Shown: positions 54,950 to 63,129 of the stretch, in pieces
How positions within the stretch are numbered: the first letter of the stretch is position 1
Layout: the number at the start of each line of letters is the position of its first letter
Assembly (NCBI GenBank): GCA_963741615.1
Contig: CAVUIU010000030.1
Location: forward strand, 372,001-436,000
Length of the DNA: 64,000 nucleotides
Reading direction: 5' to 3'
DNA from: UBA9676 sp963741615
GTDB lineage: Bacteria; Actinomycetota; Actinomycetes; Streptosporangiales; Streptosporangiaceae
Notes under the pieces: generated by a model
Databases searched by the model: none
What the model saw: only the letters and a program-made list of their open reading frames with translations
Told to the model about the DNA's origin: nothing
Translations under genes and position numbers: made by a program

Positions 54950-57271
54950 TCAGATCAGGTGCCGATGTGCCTGCTCGGCGAGGTTGCGCGCCGCCTCAGC
55001 CAGGTCACGTTGCAGGGCCTGCTCGTCCTCCAGGTACTCATCAGCCCACAGCATCCGCAGGACCGTTCGCACTCCCGCCTCGTCACCCGCCTCGCTGACC
55101 AGCCTGAACGCGTGCACCAGGTCGGGCCGCACCTGCCCGCCCCCATCGGCGACCGCCGGCATCGGGTCCCGCTCACCCCTCAGCACGGCGCCGAAACCGT
55201 CGTACCAGGCGTCCGTCCGGTGGTACGCGCGGCGCAGTTCCGCCGCTGCCGACGCCACGGCGGCACTGGCGCCCGTGACCCCATCGGCCGGTTCCGCGGC
55301 ATCGAGGGACAGCGCGGGCAACGTAGCCAGTGAGTACGCAGCGAGCCGGAGCCGGGCCGCCCCGGTGAACAGATGGGTCGCCGTTCGCAGCGAGATCACC
55401 TTGGCGCCGCGTTCCGCGAGGAACTGCCGGTACGCGTCGTCCAGCCGGTGATAGGCGGCGGTCGCCCGGTCGCCCGCCTGGTTCGCCGCCAGGCCGGGGG
55501 AGACCAGCCGGTCCACGGCCGCCACCAGCGCATGGGAACCGGCCCGGTAGGCGTCACACAGCGCGCGGCTGAAGGCGGCGGTCGCACCCCGTGGCCACAG
55601 CAGCAGCCCCACCGCCACGCTGACCACGCAGCCGAGCGCCACGTCCTCCACCCGCACCAGCCCCACCGACCAGCCGGCGGGCACCAGGATGTTGAACAGG
55701 ACCACCACCATGATGGTGAATCCCGCCTGGCCTGCCACGAATGAGATGACCGACGCAGCGGCGCCGGCGAACAGGACGGCCAGCGGCAGGATGAACCAGA
55801 GCGCGACCGTGTGGCCGCCCACCCCGAGCATGATCGCCGTGCCAACCACGAAACCCACCACCGTCCCAGCGAGCGCCCGCACCGCTGTCGCCCCGGTTCC
55901 CAGGGCATTCGACCGCAGCACCGACATGGCGCCGAGGGCAACCCAGAACCCGTGCGAGACGCCGGTGATCCTGGCCACGGCCACCGCCAGGGCCAAGCCG
56001 ACCGCTCCCCGGAGGGAATTGCGCAGCCACACGGAGCGGAAGGTCAGGTGCGTGACGGCCCGCTGCCACACCGCCCGCGCGATGACCGCGTAACCCTTCC
56101 GGCTGACCGTGGCGGCAGATCCCGGCGGCGCCGGCGGGTCGAATCCGGCGGCCTCCAGCGCCAGCGCACCGATTTCCTCGGTAGCCAGGCCCAGTGCCCG
56201 GGCGCGGAAGGTGGGATCGAGGAACGCCAGCGCGGAGGCGGCGGCATCGGTGCCCGCGCCGGATCCGACGGCCCGGCCGTCGGATCCGGCGGTGACCTGG
56301 CGGACCAGCCGGTCCACGGCCCACCGCAGCGATGCCCGCCGATCCCGGTGCAGGTCCTCCAGCGCGGCGGTCAGCTCGGCGGCGGCGGGCCGGTCCGGCG
56401 GCCGCCCGGCCGGGATGGGACCGATCAGCGCGCTCACGCCGTGCAGTACCCGTGCGGTGGCGGCGTTGAGTTCCCGGGCGGTCGGCGAGTTCAGGGCGAG
56501 CGCCACCTCGTCGGGGCCGACCACTGCCAGCGCTCCGGCCCGTTCGATGCGGCTCACCACTTTGGCCAGGGCGATCTGCGCGGGGCCGAGCCCGGTTGGC
56601 GGGTACGGCGTGGCCGCGAAGCCCTTCCGCAGGTCATCCAGCGCGCGGCTGGCGGAGGCGTGGGCCGCCGGGTCACGGTGGCCTTCCGCGTGCGCCCGCA
56701 CCAGGACAGCCAGTTGCTGCGCAGCCCTGGCCAGCGCCGACCGGCGGACGTCGAACGGGGGGCTGGGCCAGATCAACAGCAGGGCGGGCAGGCCCAGCAG
56801 GGCCGCCAGCGCCCAGCCAGCCAGCCGGTCGGGTATCTGGCCGGGCGGCACCGGCACGTTCACCGGCAGCACGTACGCGAGCAGCAGGTACGTGCTGCCG
56901 AGCGCCGCCGTGGGGCTCAGCACCCCGGCGAACAGGACCACGAACGCGGCCATCCCCATCGAGATCACGGCCAGGATGTCCTGGTTCGAGCAGAGGGTGC
57001 CGATGACGATGAGCGCGGTGGCGGCGACGATCAGCACCGCGTAACCGCGCAGCCTGCTGGCCCTGTTGCCACCGAGGTTGACCAGCAGCAGGAGCGAGAA
57101 CGCGCCGAAGGAGGCGAACAGCGGCACCTGGATGTCGCTGGTGAGAGCCCAGGCGATCGCGAAGGCCGACGGGACGATGACTGCTGCCCGCACCGATCGC
57201 TTGAGCGCGAGCAGGCCGGGGTCGTGGGCCCGCAAGAAGGTCACCGGATGCCAGCGGCTTGACGGGGACAC
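54950..57271 (-). CDS. FUSC-family integral membrane protein
   Basis: The protein has 773 residues if started at GTG 57271, 11 bases after the SDR stop; TTG 57331 and GTG 57244 are alternatives and no strong ribosome site decides. It has two TM bundles of about six helices each (residues 35-165 and 395-540), each followed by a soluble region. This is the aromatic-acid exporter/fusaric-acid-resistance (FUSC, YccS-like) layout. The repeated core is seen in VALGAMSVLRSNALGTGATAVRALAGTVVGFVVGT near residue 440. Transported substrate is unknown. It shares an operon with the SDR gene. Confidence 0.88.
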   Translation of the reverse strand: MSPSSRWHPVTFLRAHDPGLLALKRSVRAAVIVPSAFAIAWALTSDIQVPLFASFGAFSLLLLVNLGGNRASRLRGYAVLIVAATALIVIGTLCSNQDILAVISMGMAAFVVLFAGVLSPTAALGSTYLLLAYVLPVNVPVPPGQIPDRLAGWALAALLGLPALLLIWPSPPFDVRRSALARAAQQLAVLVRAHAEGHRDPAAHASASRALDDLRKGFAATPYPPTGLGPAQIALAKVVSRIERAGALAVVGPDEVALALNSPTARELNAATARVLHGVSALIGPIPAGRPPDRPAAAELTAALEDLHRDRRASLRWAVDRLVRQVTAGSDGRAVGSGAGTDAAASALAFLDPTFRARALGLATEEIGALALEAAGFDPPAPPGSAATVSRKGYAVIARAVWQRAVTHLTFRSVWLRNSLRGAVGLALAVAVARITGVSHGFWVALGAMSVLRSNALGTGATAVRALAGTVVGFVVGTAIMLGVGGHTVALWFILPLAVLFAGAAASVISFVAGQAGFTIMVVVLFNILVPAGWSVGLVRVEDVALGCVVSVAVGLLLWPRGATAAFSRALCDAYRAGSHALVAAVDRLVSPGLAANQAGDRATAAYHRLDDAYRQFLAERGAKVISLRTATHLFTGAARLRLAAYSLATLPALSLDAAEPADGVTGASAAVASAAAELRRAYHRTDAWYDGFGAVLRGERDPMPAVADGGGQVRPDLVHAFRLVSEAGDEAGVRTVLRMLWADEYLEDEQALQRDLAEAARNLAEQAHRHLI

Positions 57272-57281
57272 GGCGGGCTGC

Positions 57282-57959
57282 CTAGACCGGAATCGCCGCT
57301 CCGGAGACGAGCTTCGCGCCCGGTGAGGCAAGGAACAGGTAGGTCTGCGCGATGTCGGGGATCTGGGGCCAGGAGGCGTGATCGGCGTCCGGCATGGCGC
57401 TGCGGTTGGCGGGGGTATCGATGATGCTGGGAACGACGCAGTTCACGGTGATGCCAGTGCCGCGGACCTCGTCCGCGGCCATCGCGACCAGGTGCAGCAC
57501 GCCCAGTTTGCTGACCGAGTAGGCGAAGCCCGATCCGCGGGTCACCACCGCCGCCCGGCTCGCGGTGTGCACGAGGCGTCCCTCGCCCGCCGAGGACATC
57601 CGCCGCAGTGAGTGCCTGGTCACCAGCGCCGCGCTCACCAGGTTCAGCTGCAGCTGGCCGATGAGTTCGGCCGGGTCGAGGCCGGTCAGCGGGCGGTGGG
57701 GCGCGAAGCCGCCCACCGTGTTGACCACCGCCCACGGTGCCGGTGAGTCATCGAACAGCGAGCCGAGCGCGTCGTCGTCGAGCACGCTCGCCGCCCGGTA
57801 CCGGACGCTGTCCAGACGCCGGCCCGCGTCCGGCACGGACCTGTCCACGCCGGTGACCGAGGCACCTTCGGCGGCGAACGCGGCGGCGAGACCGGCGCCG
57901 AGCGCCCCTGCCACGCCGAACACCAGCACCGTCCGGCCCGCAAATCGCAGATCTGGCAT
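57282..57959 (-). CDS. Short-chain dehydrogenase/reductase (SDR)
   Basis: The 225-residue protein has the cofactor motif VFGVAGALGAGLAAAFAAEGA, a variant of the classical TGxxxGxG in which the first part is GVAGALG. The active site has HTASRAAV (Ser) and YSVSKLG (Tyr and Lys) near residue 150. It ends in the family-typical LVSGAAIPV. Substrate unknown; it lies directly upstream of the FUSC gene in an apparent two-gene operon. Confidence 0.88.
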   Translation of the reverse strand: MPDLRFAGRTVLVFGVAGALGAGLAAAFAAEGASVTGVDRSVPDAGRRLDSVRYRAASVLDDDALGSLFDDSPAPWAVVNTVGGFAPHRPLTGLDPAELIGQLQLNLVSAALVTRHSLRRMSSAGEGRLVHTASRAAVVTRGSGFAYSVSKLGVLHLVAMAADEVRGTGITVNCVVPSIIDTPANRSAMPDADHASWPQIPDIAQTYLFLASPGAKLVSGAAIPV

Positions 57960-57981
57960 GCTCAGCGCTCCTCGGCGACGG

Positions 57982-58003
57982 GCCCCGGTCAGGGAACCGG
58001 GGC
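57982..58003. promoter_or_regulatory. Hairpin upstream of the SDR gene
   Basis: GCCCCGGT at 57982-57989 is perfectly complementary to ACCGGGGC at 57996-58003 with a six-base loop. It lies 23 bases before the SDR start on the minus strand, inside a 317-bp gap (57960-58276). The gap otherwise shows only the A/T-richer leader of the secreted-protein gene on its right side. Confidence 0.4.
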
Positions 58004-58213
58004 GACCATCCGGTCAGCCTAGCCGGGCCCTGGGTACCGCCTCTGACTGGTCACGCCGTATGTCCCGCTATCGGCCGCTGAGCGGAGCTGGGCGCGGGCC
58101 CCATTTCCATCGGCGAATACCGCTAACCACGGATAAGGCAGGCCTGCCGTACGTCGGCTCATGCCGACACTCCGAATTCGATCGGATCAGCTGTGCGACC
58201 CGGGCCCGGAGTT

Positions 58214-58276
58214 CATAATGCAAGGCGGACTCACGCGGCGTGTTAAAGAAGATTTCAATACAAAGGGAGTGCAATC
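58214..58276 (+). promoter_or_regulatory. -10 box candidate and leader of the secreted-protein gene
   Basis: CATAAT at 58214-58219 resembles a -10 hexamer; no good -35 is seen 17 bases upstream. The following 57 bases are clearly less GC-rich than the window (TTAAAGAAGATTTCAATACA) and end with AAGGGAG, a good ribosome binding site seven bases before the ATG. Confidence 0.4.
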
Positions 58277-58780
58277 ATGCATCTTTTCGACACGGGAATG
58301 CGCGGGCTCGTTTCGGTCCTTGGTTTCCTGGCGGTAGCTGTCCTGCCCGTCGTCAACGTGGCCAGCGCGTCCGTGACTCCATCGCGGGCGGTAGAGAGGA
58401 GGGCGGCACCGACATTCGTGCTGCAGGGCACGATTGCGGGAGGGATAAAAACAGTCCAGACCGATCAGACGCTCACGTTCGTCTTCGCCGAGACAAACGA
58501 GGGGACCATGCCAGCCGCCGAGGATCTCATCATCACCTCAGTGTCCCACGTCAATGTCGTCGGTAACCTGCCGTGCGTGCTCCCGGGCGGTTTTGCCATC
58601 AACTCGGACGGCACCTCGTGCGAACCCGGTTTCGTGCAGCATGGGCAGTCCGTTTCAATGGTCATCACAACGCATGTCGCTGGCGAGGCCGGCACGGTCG
58701 CCTCGGTCCGGGTTTGTCTCAGCAACGAAAACGTCGGTGTCATCGGCCCGTGCAAGACCGTGTCTGCCAGGATCGCCTGA
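58277..58780 (+). CDS. Small secreted protein with an Ig-like/DUF11-like fold (unknown function)
   Basis: The 167-residue protein opens with a signal peptide (GLVSVLGFLAVAVLPVVNVASA, cleavage after about residue 32). The mature part is beta-strand rich. TDQTLTFVFAETNEGTMPAAEDLIITSVSH resembles the DUF11/CARDB type of Ig-like module found in surface proteins, and four cysteines (LPCVLP, SCEPGF, VRVCLS, GPCKTV) could form two disulfides. Strong ribosome site AAGGGAG. Codon use is less GC-biased than neighbours, suggesting recent acquisition or high expression. No anchor is present. Confidence 0.7.
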   Translation: MHLFDTGMRGLVSVLGFLAVAVLPVVNVASASVTPSRAVERRAAPTFVLQGTIAGGIKTVQTDQTLTFVFAETNEGTMPAAEDLIITSVSHVNVVGNLPCVLPGGFAINSDGTSCEPGFVQHGQSVSMVITTHVAGEAGTVASVRVCLSNENVGVIGPCKTVSARIA

Positions 58781-58905
58781 CCGCCCTGGATCATCGGCGG
58801 GACGCGGCCGCACGGCCGGTCGCCACGTGACCGCGGTTGACGTTCAATGGCGTAGTGCAGATCGTTTCCACGCTTCCACCGATGGCGGGAGCTACGAGAT
58901 GCTGA

Positions 58906-59655
58906 TCAGGCAGGCGGCGTATCCCGGTACGCCTCGCGCGGGGCCACGACCTCATCCCGGCGGGGTGGTGTGATGTTGACGGCCACCCCGAAGTCCCACA
59001 GCTCAGCAATCGCCCAGGTCCGCACGTCGGCGGCGGCGGTCACCGGCTCGGCGCTCACCGCGATGCGGCGGGCCAGACCCGCCGCGTCCAGCCATACCTC
59101 CGCAGGCATCCGGCTCAGCGCCCGATACGGCCCGGCAGGCGCGCTCACACCGGCCGGAACTGCCATGTCCGCCCGCGCCAGGTCGACGGTGAGGCGGCAG
59201 CGGGTCGCAGCGACTCCCCGTACGGCCTCCTGCCCGGTCTCCACGGCGTCGTCGCGGGCTCCGAACAGCGCGTCCAATGGCCACAGCGGGTCGTTCGGGC
59301 CTCGCGGCCCGCCGGGATCGCCGAGGAAAAAGCCCGTCCACCGGCCCGCTACCCGGATATAGGCGTTGGCGCCGTCGTAGATCATCTGCTGCGGTTCGCT
59401 GAGCTCACGAAGCTGCTCCTCGTCGTTCCCGCGCTCGAGGAGCTCAGCTGCCGCGCGCTCGGAAAAAAACAGCACCTGCGACACCAGGGCGCGACGTGAG
59501 GCGAAGTCGGCCAGCCCTTCGCACCGCCGGTCCTGTGCCTCGGGCACCGGTGAGCCCTCGCACCAGGCGGAGAACAGCCGGGCAGTCCCAGCGGCCACCG
59601 TCCGTGGGCCGGCAGCGGCCACGCGGTCGGCGATGGGCTCGCTCCCACTCGGCAC
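58906..59655 (-). CDS. Hypothetical protein with LppX/LprG-like word pattern
   Basis: I take GTG 59655 as start, giving 249 residues; the longer frame upstream reads through the promoter area and looks non-coding. The protein has no TM helix. The segment EPQQMIYDGANAYIRVAGRWTGFFLGDPGG near residue 85 and the end VWLDAAGLARRIAVSAEPV resemble the LppX_LprAFG-type lipid-binding or anti-sigma-associated secreted domains, but a signal peptide is missing. I do not recognise a firm family. It follows the repeat membrane protein by 95 bp on the same strand. Confidence 0.6.
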   Translation of the reverse strand: MPSGSEPIADRVAAAGPRTVAAGTARLFSAWCEGSPVPEAQDRRCEGLADFASRRALVSQVLFFSERAAAELLERGNDEEQLRELSEPQQMIYDGANAYIRVAGRWTGFFLGDPGGPRGPNDPLWPLDALFGARDDAVETGQEAVRGVAATRCRLTVDLARADMAVPAGVSAPAGPYRALSRMPAEVWLDAAGLARRIAVSAEPVTAAADVRTWAIAELWDFGVAVNITPPRRDEVVAPREAYRDTPPA

Positions 59656-59750
59656 GGGCCCAGGATATGTTCGCCGGCCCGCCGCGGCGACAAGAGTCGT
59701 GCGGCCGGGCGCCGCAGCCCACGGGTGGCCCGCGCCTCCGGTGAGATGTG

Positions 59751-61895
59751 TCAGTTCTGGCGTACGAGCCCGGTGTAGCCGGCGATCAGGAGGGTCGCGA
59801 GCGCCCAGCCGGCCGCGGTCGCTCCCCATGCGCCGACAACCCAGAGCCAGCCAGATGGCGCATGACCGTCGGGGCCCCAGAAATCGGCCTGGTGCACGTT
59901 GATGATCGGGATGACGGTGTCGACGGTGTACCCGAACGGGTAGAAGCACGGGTAATCGCTGGTGCACTGGGTCGCGGTCGGCGGCGGGTGCAGTCCTGTG
60001 GTGTCTCCGATCGGCACGATCACATGCTGGTGCTGTCCGACGAGCGACAGCAGCAGAAAGACTACGAACACAGCGGCCAGGCCTGCCGCGGCCCGCCAGG
60101 TCTGGTATCCGTACCTGATGGTCTTGTCCAGGAACCCGTTGCCGAACCTTCGATACCAGTTGAGCTTGCCGTACTTCCGCAGGTCACGGCGCCTGGCGAT
60201 CGCCACCGTGCGGGCTTCGCTCTCCTGCCCGGCCTGACGGTATATGGCCGCCAGCTGCTCATACGGCTGTGCCGCGAAGGACGCCGGCTTATCCCCTTCG
60301 TACTGGCTGCGGATCCACTTCAGCCGCTGCTGCACGCTGGCTTCACCGAGCCCGCCATAGGTGAAGCCGCTCAGGCGGAGCCGCCCGCCGAGAGGCCAGT
60401 ACCCGTGGGCCTGCTCGCCCGCTGGCGTCCAGTTATCTTCCAGCTCGCCGACGTGGGCGTCCTCCAGGTTGACCTGCCCGGAGAACTGCCCGCCGGGCGC
60501 CCACCGCAGCACCCGGGCTATCTGCGCCTCTGTCGCAGTGAAGTTGAAGGTGATCTCGCTGGCGCCGGCCGGTTTGGCCGGGCTCAGCACCAACTGGTCG
60601 GCACGTGCGGAGTCGAGCGACACGGTTCCCGCGGCGGTGAACCGCTCATCGAGCAACACCCCGGCGCCGACCTTGATCCCGTCGGCGACCAGCGTGTTGC
60701 CGTCGTGGTCGGTACCGGTCAGCTGCGCGCCGCTGAAGCTGAGCTGGCCGGTGATGTCCGCCCGGGCCAGCCGGACCGCCCCGGCGGCGGTGAAGGGCCG
60801 TTCCGCCCCGTCGTCGCCAGGTCCCCGGTCGAGCAATACATCATGGCCGGCCTTCATCCCGTCGGCGTCCAGCGCGTTGCCGTCGTTGTTGGTGCCGTTC
60901 AGCTGAGCGCCGCTGAAGCTGAGGTCACCGGTGATGTCCGCGCCATTCAGCACGATCGCCCCGCCGGCGGTGAACCCCTTGTAGATGTGCACCTCGCCGC
61001 CGACCTTCATCCTGTCGGCGACCAGCGCATTGCCGTCATGGTCACGGCCCAGCCGGGCGGCGCGGCAGCTCAGGTCGCCGGCGATGTCCGCGCCCAGCAG
61101 CCGGACCGCCCCGTCGGCGGTGAATCCCTCACGGAGAAACACCTCACCCCCGACCTTCATCCCCTCAGCAAGCAGCCCGATGCCGTCGCGGTTGCTGCCC
61201 AGCCGCGCGCCGCTGCAGGCGAGATCGCCGGCGATGTCCGCGCGGGCCAGCCAGACCGCCCCAGCGGCGGTGAACCGGTCGTCGAGATACTGGTCGAGAT
61301 ACACCGAGCCACCGACCTTCATCCCCCCGGCGACCAGCGCATTGAGGTCACTGTCGGTGCCATTCAGCCGCGCGCCACTGCAGATCAGCTCGTCGGTGAT
61401 ACTCGCGCACATGAGCGAGAGCGGGCCGGTGCGGAGGGTTGAGCCGCTGAGGTCAATCTGTCTCGCCGTGAGCATGCTGGCTGTCAGGCCTGCCAGCTGG
61501 CATCTGATCAGGGCGACCCGCGAGGCGGTGGCATGGTCGAGGCAGACAGGATCATCGGCGTCGAGGTAACAGCTGACCAATGACAGCGGGCAGCGAAGGG
61601 TTGCCCCTTCGAGATCCAGCAACCCGCCGATCTTCACACCGCGCAGGCGGACCCCTTTCGCGTGTACCGGCCACTGGCCCCCGACGAGCAGGTCCCGCAG
61701 CACAGCCGCGCGTACCGTCCGTTCCTCACCCCACAACTGCATCGCGGTCAGGTCGAACGGGCCCTCACCACGATCCAGCAGTTCCCCGGTCGCGGCGTTG
61801 GCCCGCATCTGTTCTTCCAGCGGCGCCACCTGCCCACCCGCCGGGGCGAGCGGTACCTGCGAGGGCGGCTGCGGGCCTGTGTCACTGGTTTCCAA
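59751..61895 (-). CDS. Beta-helix-like repeat protein with C-terminal membrane helices
   Basis: Starting at TTG 61895 (GGGGGTGAG upstream) the product has 714 residues. After an N-terminal 60-residue region, residues 80-440 contain five to six modules of roughly 45-55 residues. Each combines FTAAGAVRLARADI(T/A)GDLS, CSGARL or FSGAQL, then DGNALVADGMKVGG. The spacing of small hydrophobics resembles pentapeptide-like right-handed beta-helices. Later come a helical region (LKWIRSQYEGDKPASFAAQPYEQLAAIYRQAG) and two TM helices at about 590-610 and 690-710. Databases sometimes call such actinobacterial proteins membrane-associated oxidoreductases; no redox motif is visible here, so I would not use that name. 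Confidence 0.75.
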   Translation of the reverse strand: METSDTGPQPPSQVPLAPAGGQVAPLEEQMRANAATGELLDRGEGPFDLTAMQLWGEERTVRAAVLRDLLVGGQWPVHAKGVRLRGVKIGGLLDLEGATLRCPLSLVSCYLDADDPVCLDHATASRVALIRCQLAGLTASMLTARQIDLSGSTLRTGPLSLMCASITDELICSGARLNGTDSDLNALVAGGMKVGGSVYLDQYLDDRFTAAGAVWLARADIAGDLACSGARLGSNRDGIGLLAEGMKVGGEVFLREGFTADGAVRLLGADIAGDLSCRAARLGRDHDGNALVADRMKVGGEVHIYKGFTAGGAIVLNGADITGDLSFSGAQLNGTNNDGNALDADGMKAGHDVLLDRGPGDDGAERPFTAAGAVRLARADITGQLSFSGAQLTGTDHDGNTLVADGIKVGAGVLLDERFTAAGTVSLDSARADQLVLSPAKPAGASEITFNFTATEAQIARVLRWAPGGQFSGQVNLEDAHVGELEDNWTPAGEQAHGYWPLGGRLRLSGFTYGGLGEASVQQRLKWIRSQYEGDKPASFAAQPYEQLAAIYRQAGQESEARTVAIARRRDLRKYGKLNWYRRFGNGFLDKTIRYGYQTWRAAAGLAAVFVVFLLLSLVGQHQHVIVPIGDTTGLHPPPTATQCTSDYPCFYPFGYTVDTVIPIINVHQADFWGPDGHAPSGWLWVVGAWGATAAGWALATLLIAGYTGLVRQN

Positions 61896-62127
61896 TGATC
61901 GCTCACCCCCGAACCACGTGCTCGGACCGGACGCTACGCCTAGCCGCCCAGGCCTGCAAATGATGGCTCCGCCGCTTATTACCGGTGCCAAGAATCCTGG
62001 CGGCGCTGTTCGCGCTGATTGGCTCGGCCAGCTTCCTCTGCCCGGCCCGGATTGAAGCGGAATGCCACGGGCAATACTGGCTGGCAAGATCGGTCAGGCA
62101 GGCGTTCCTGCACCGGGGGTGGTTGTC

Positions 62128-62517
62128 ATGGCGAAATACCTGACTCTGTTCGGCTTCACCAGCGAGACGATCACAGGGTTCGTCGCAAACCCCTCGGACC
62201 GATCAGCGGTCGTCCGGAGGCTGGTGGAGTCCGTTGGCGGCAGCCTTGAGTGCTACTACTGGATGTTCGGACAGCACGACGGGATGGCGATCGTCGAGAT
62301 GCCCGACTCGCACACCCACGCCGCGGCGACCCTGGCGATCATCAGCTCGGGTGCCTTCTCGCATTTCGAGACCCACGAGCTGATCAGGGCAGACGACCTC
62401 ACCGCCATCGCCGAGCGGGCCAGGGGAATCCCCTATCAGCCGCCGGGCGCCAGACGCGCGCACTCGCCCGGGGACACGGCCCATGGCGTCAATCCGGCTT
62501 CCCGGCGGATGGGGTGA
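62128..62517 (+). CDS. GYD-domain protein
   Basis: From ATG 62128 (GGGGGTGG upstream) the 129-residue protein has the ferredoxin-like GYD domain: MAKYLTLFGFTSETI at the start, VESVGGSLECYYWMFGQHDGMAIVEMPD in the middle, and AAATLAIISSGAFSHFETHELI. The domain is of unknown role, often a small stress- or metabolism-linked protein. The ORF beginning at 62062 only adds non-conserved sequence. It lies upstream of furA. Confidence 0.85.
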   Translation: MAKYLTLFGFTSETITGFVANPSDRSAVVRRLVESVGGSLECYYWMFGQHDGMAIVEMPDSHTHAAATLAIISSGAFSHFETHELIRADDLTAIAERARGIPYQPPGARRAHSPGDTAHGVNPASRRMG

Positions 62518-62605
62518 CCAGGCCCACCCTGCTGGGCCGGTGACCGAGGCCGCCAGTGGAACCGCCCAGCCGGGTGAACGTGGCGCGCTACGGGGCACTA
62601 GACTT

Positions 62606-62614
62606 GAATCATTC
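62606..62614. promoter_or_regulatory. Fur-type operator candidate upstream of furA-katG
   Basis: GAATCATTC (4-1-4 palindrome) within ACTTGAATCATTCGTTG lies about 45 bases before the furA ATG in an A/T-richer patch. Actinomycete FurA proteins autoregulate furA-katG through such a site at this position. Assigned from position and symmetry only. Confidence 0.45.
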
Positions 62615-62658
62615 GTTGTCTTGGGCCGTTCGCCTTCATGGGGGTAGGGTTTGGCGCC

Positions 62659-63096
62659 ATGACCGCATCCCAGACCCCGACCACCGCCGACGAGCTGCGC
62701 GGTGCCGGCCTGCGGGTGACGGCCGCCCGCGCCGCCCTGCTCGAGACCGTCCGGGCCGGTGACCACCTCGGCGTCGAGGCGATTGCCTCCGGGGTGCGCG
62801 ACCGCGTCGGTCATGTCTCCCTGCAAGCCGTGTATGAGGCCCTCCACGCGCTCACCGCGGCGGGACTGCTGCGCCGCATCGAACCGGCGGACAGCCCGGT
62901 CCGGTTCGAGCGACGCGTCGGGGACAACCACCACCACGTCGTGTGCCGGTCATGCGGTGTCGTCGCTGACGTCGACTGCGCCGTCGGCGAGGCGCCCTGC
63001 CTGACCGCGTCCGACGACCACGGCTTCTCGATCGACGAGGCCGAGGTCATCTACTGGGGCGTGTGCCCCAGCTGTTCCACCGCCCGCCCTACCTGA
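62659..63096 (+). CDS. furA: FurA-type peroxide-sensing Fur-family repressor
   Basis: The 145-residue protein has the Fur winged helix (LRGAGLRVTAARAALLETVRAGDHLGVEAIASGVRD, residues 12-50) and the metal-binding half with VGDNHHHVVCRSCGVVADVDC near residue 90 and CPSC at the end. The histidine trio and the cysteine pairs are those of FurA/PerR-like members that lie before katG in actinomycetes. ATG 62659 is preferred over the TTG/ATG 21 bases upstream. katG starts 33 bases after its stop, so oxidant-induced co-expression is expected. Confidence 0.93.
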   Translation: MTASQTPTTADELRGAGLRVTAARAALLETVRAGDHLGVEAIASGVRDRVGHVSLQAVYEALHALTAAGLLRRIEPADSPVRFERRVGDNHHHVVCRSCGVVADVDCAVGEAPCLTASDDHGFSIDEAEVIYWGVCPSCSTARPT

Positions 63097-63129
63097 GCAC
63101 CGTGATCCGCCTAGCCCGGAAGGATTCGC

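Noticed and set aside
55811..57262. 483-residue plus-strand frame opposite the FUSC gene
   Set aside because: No recognisable motif, amino-acid content of a shadow frame.
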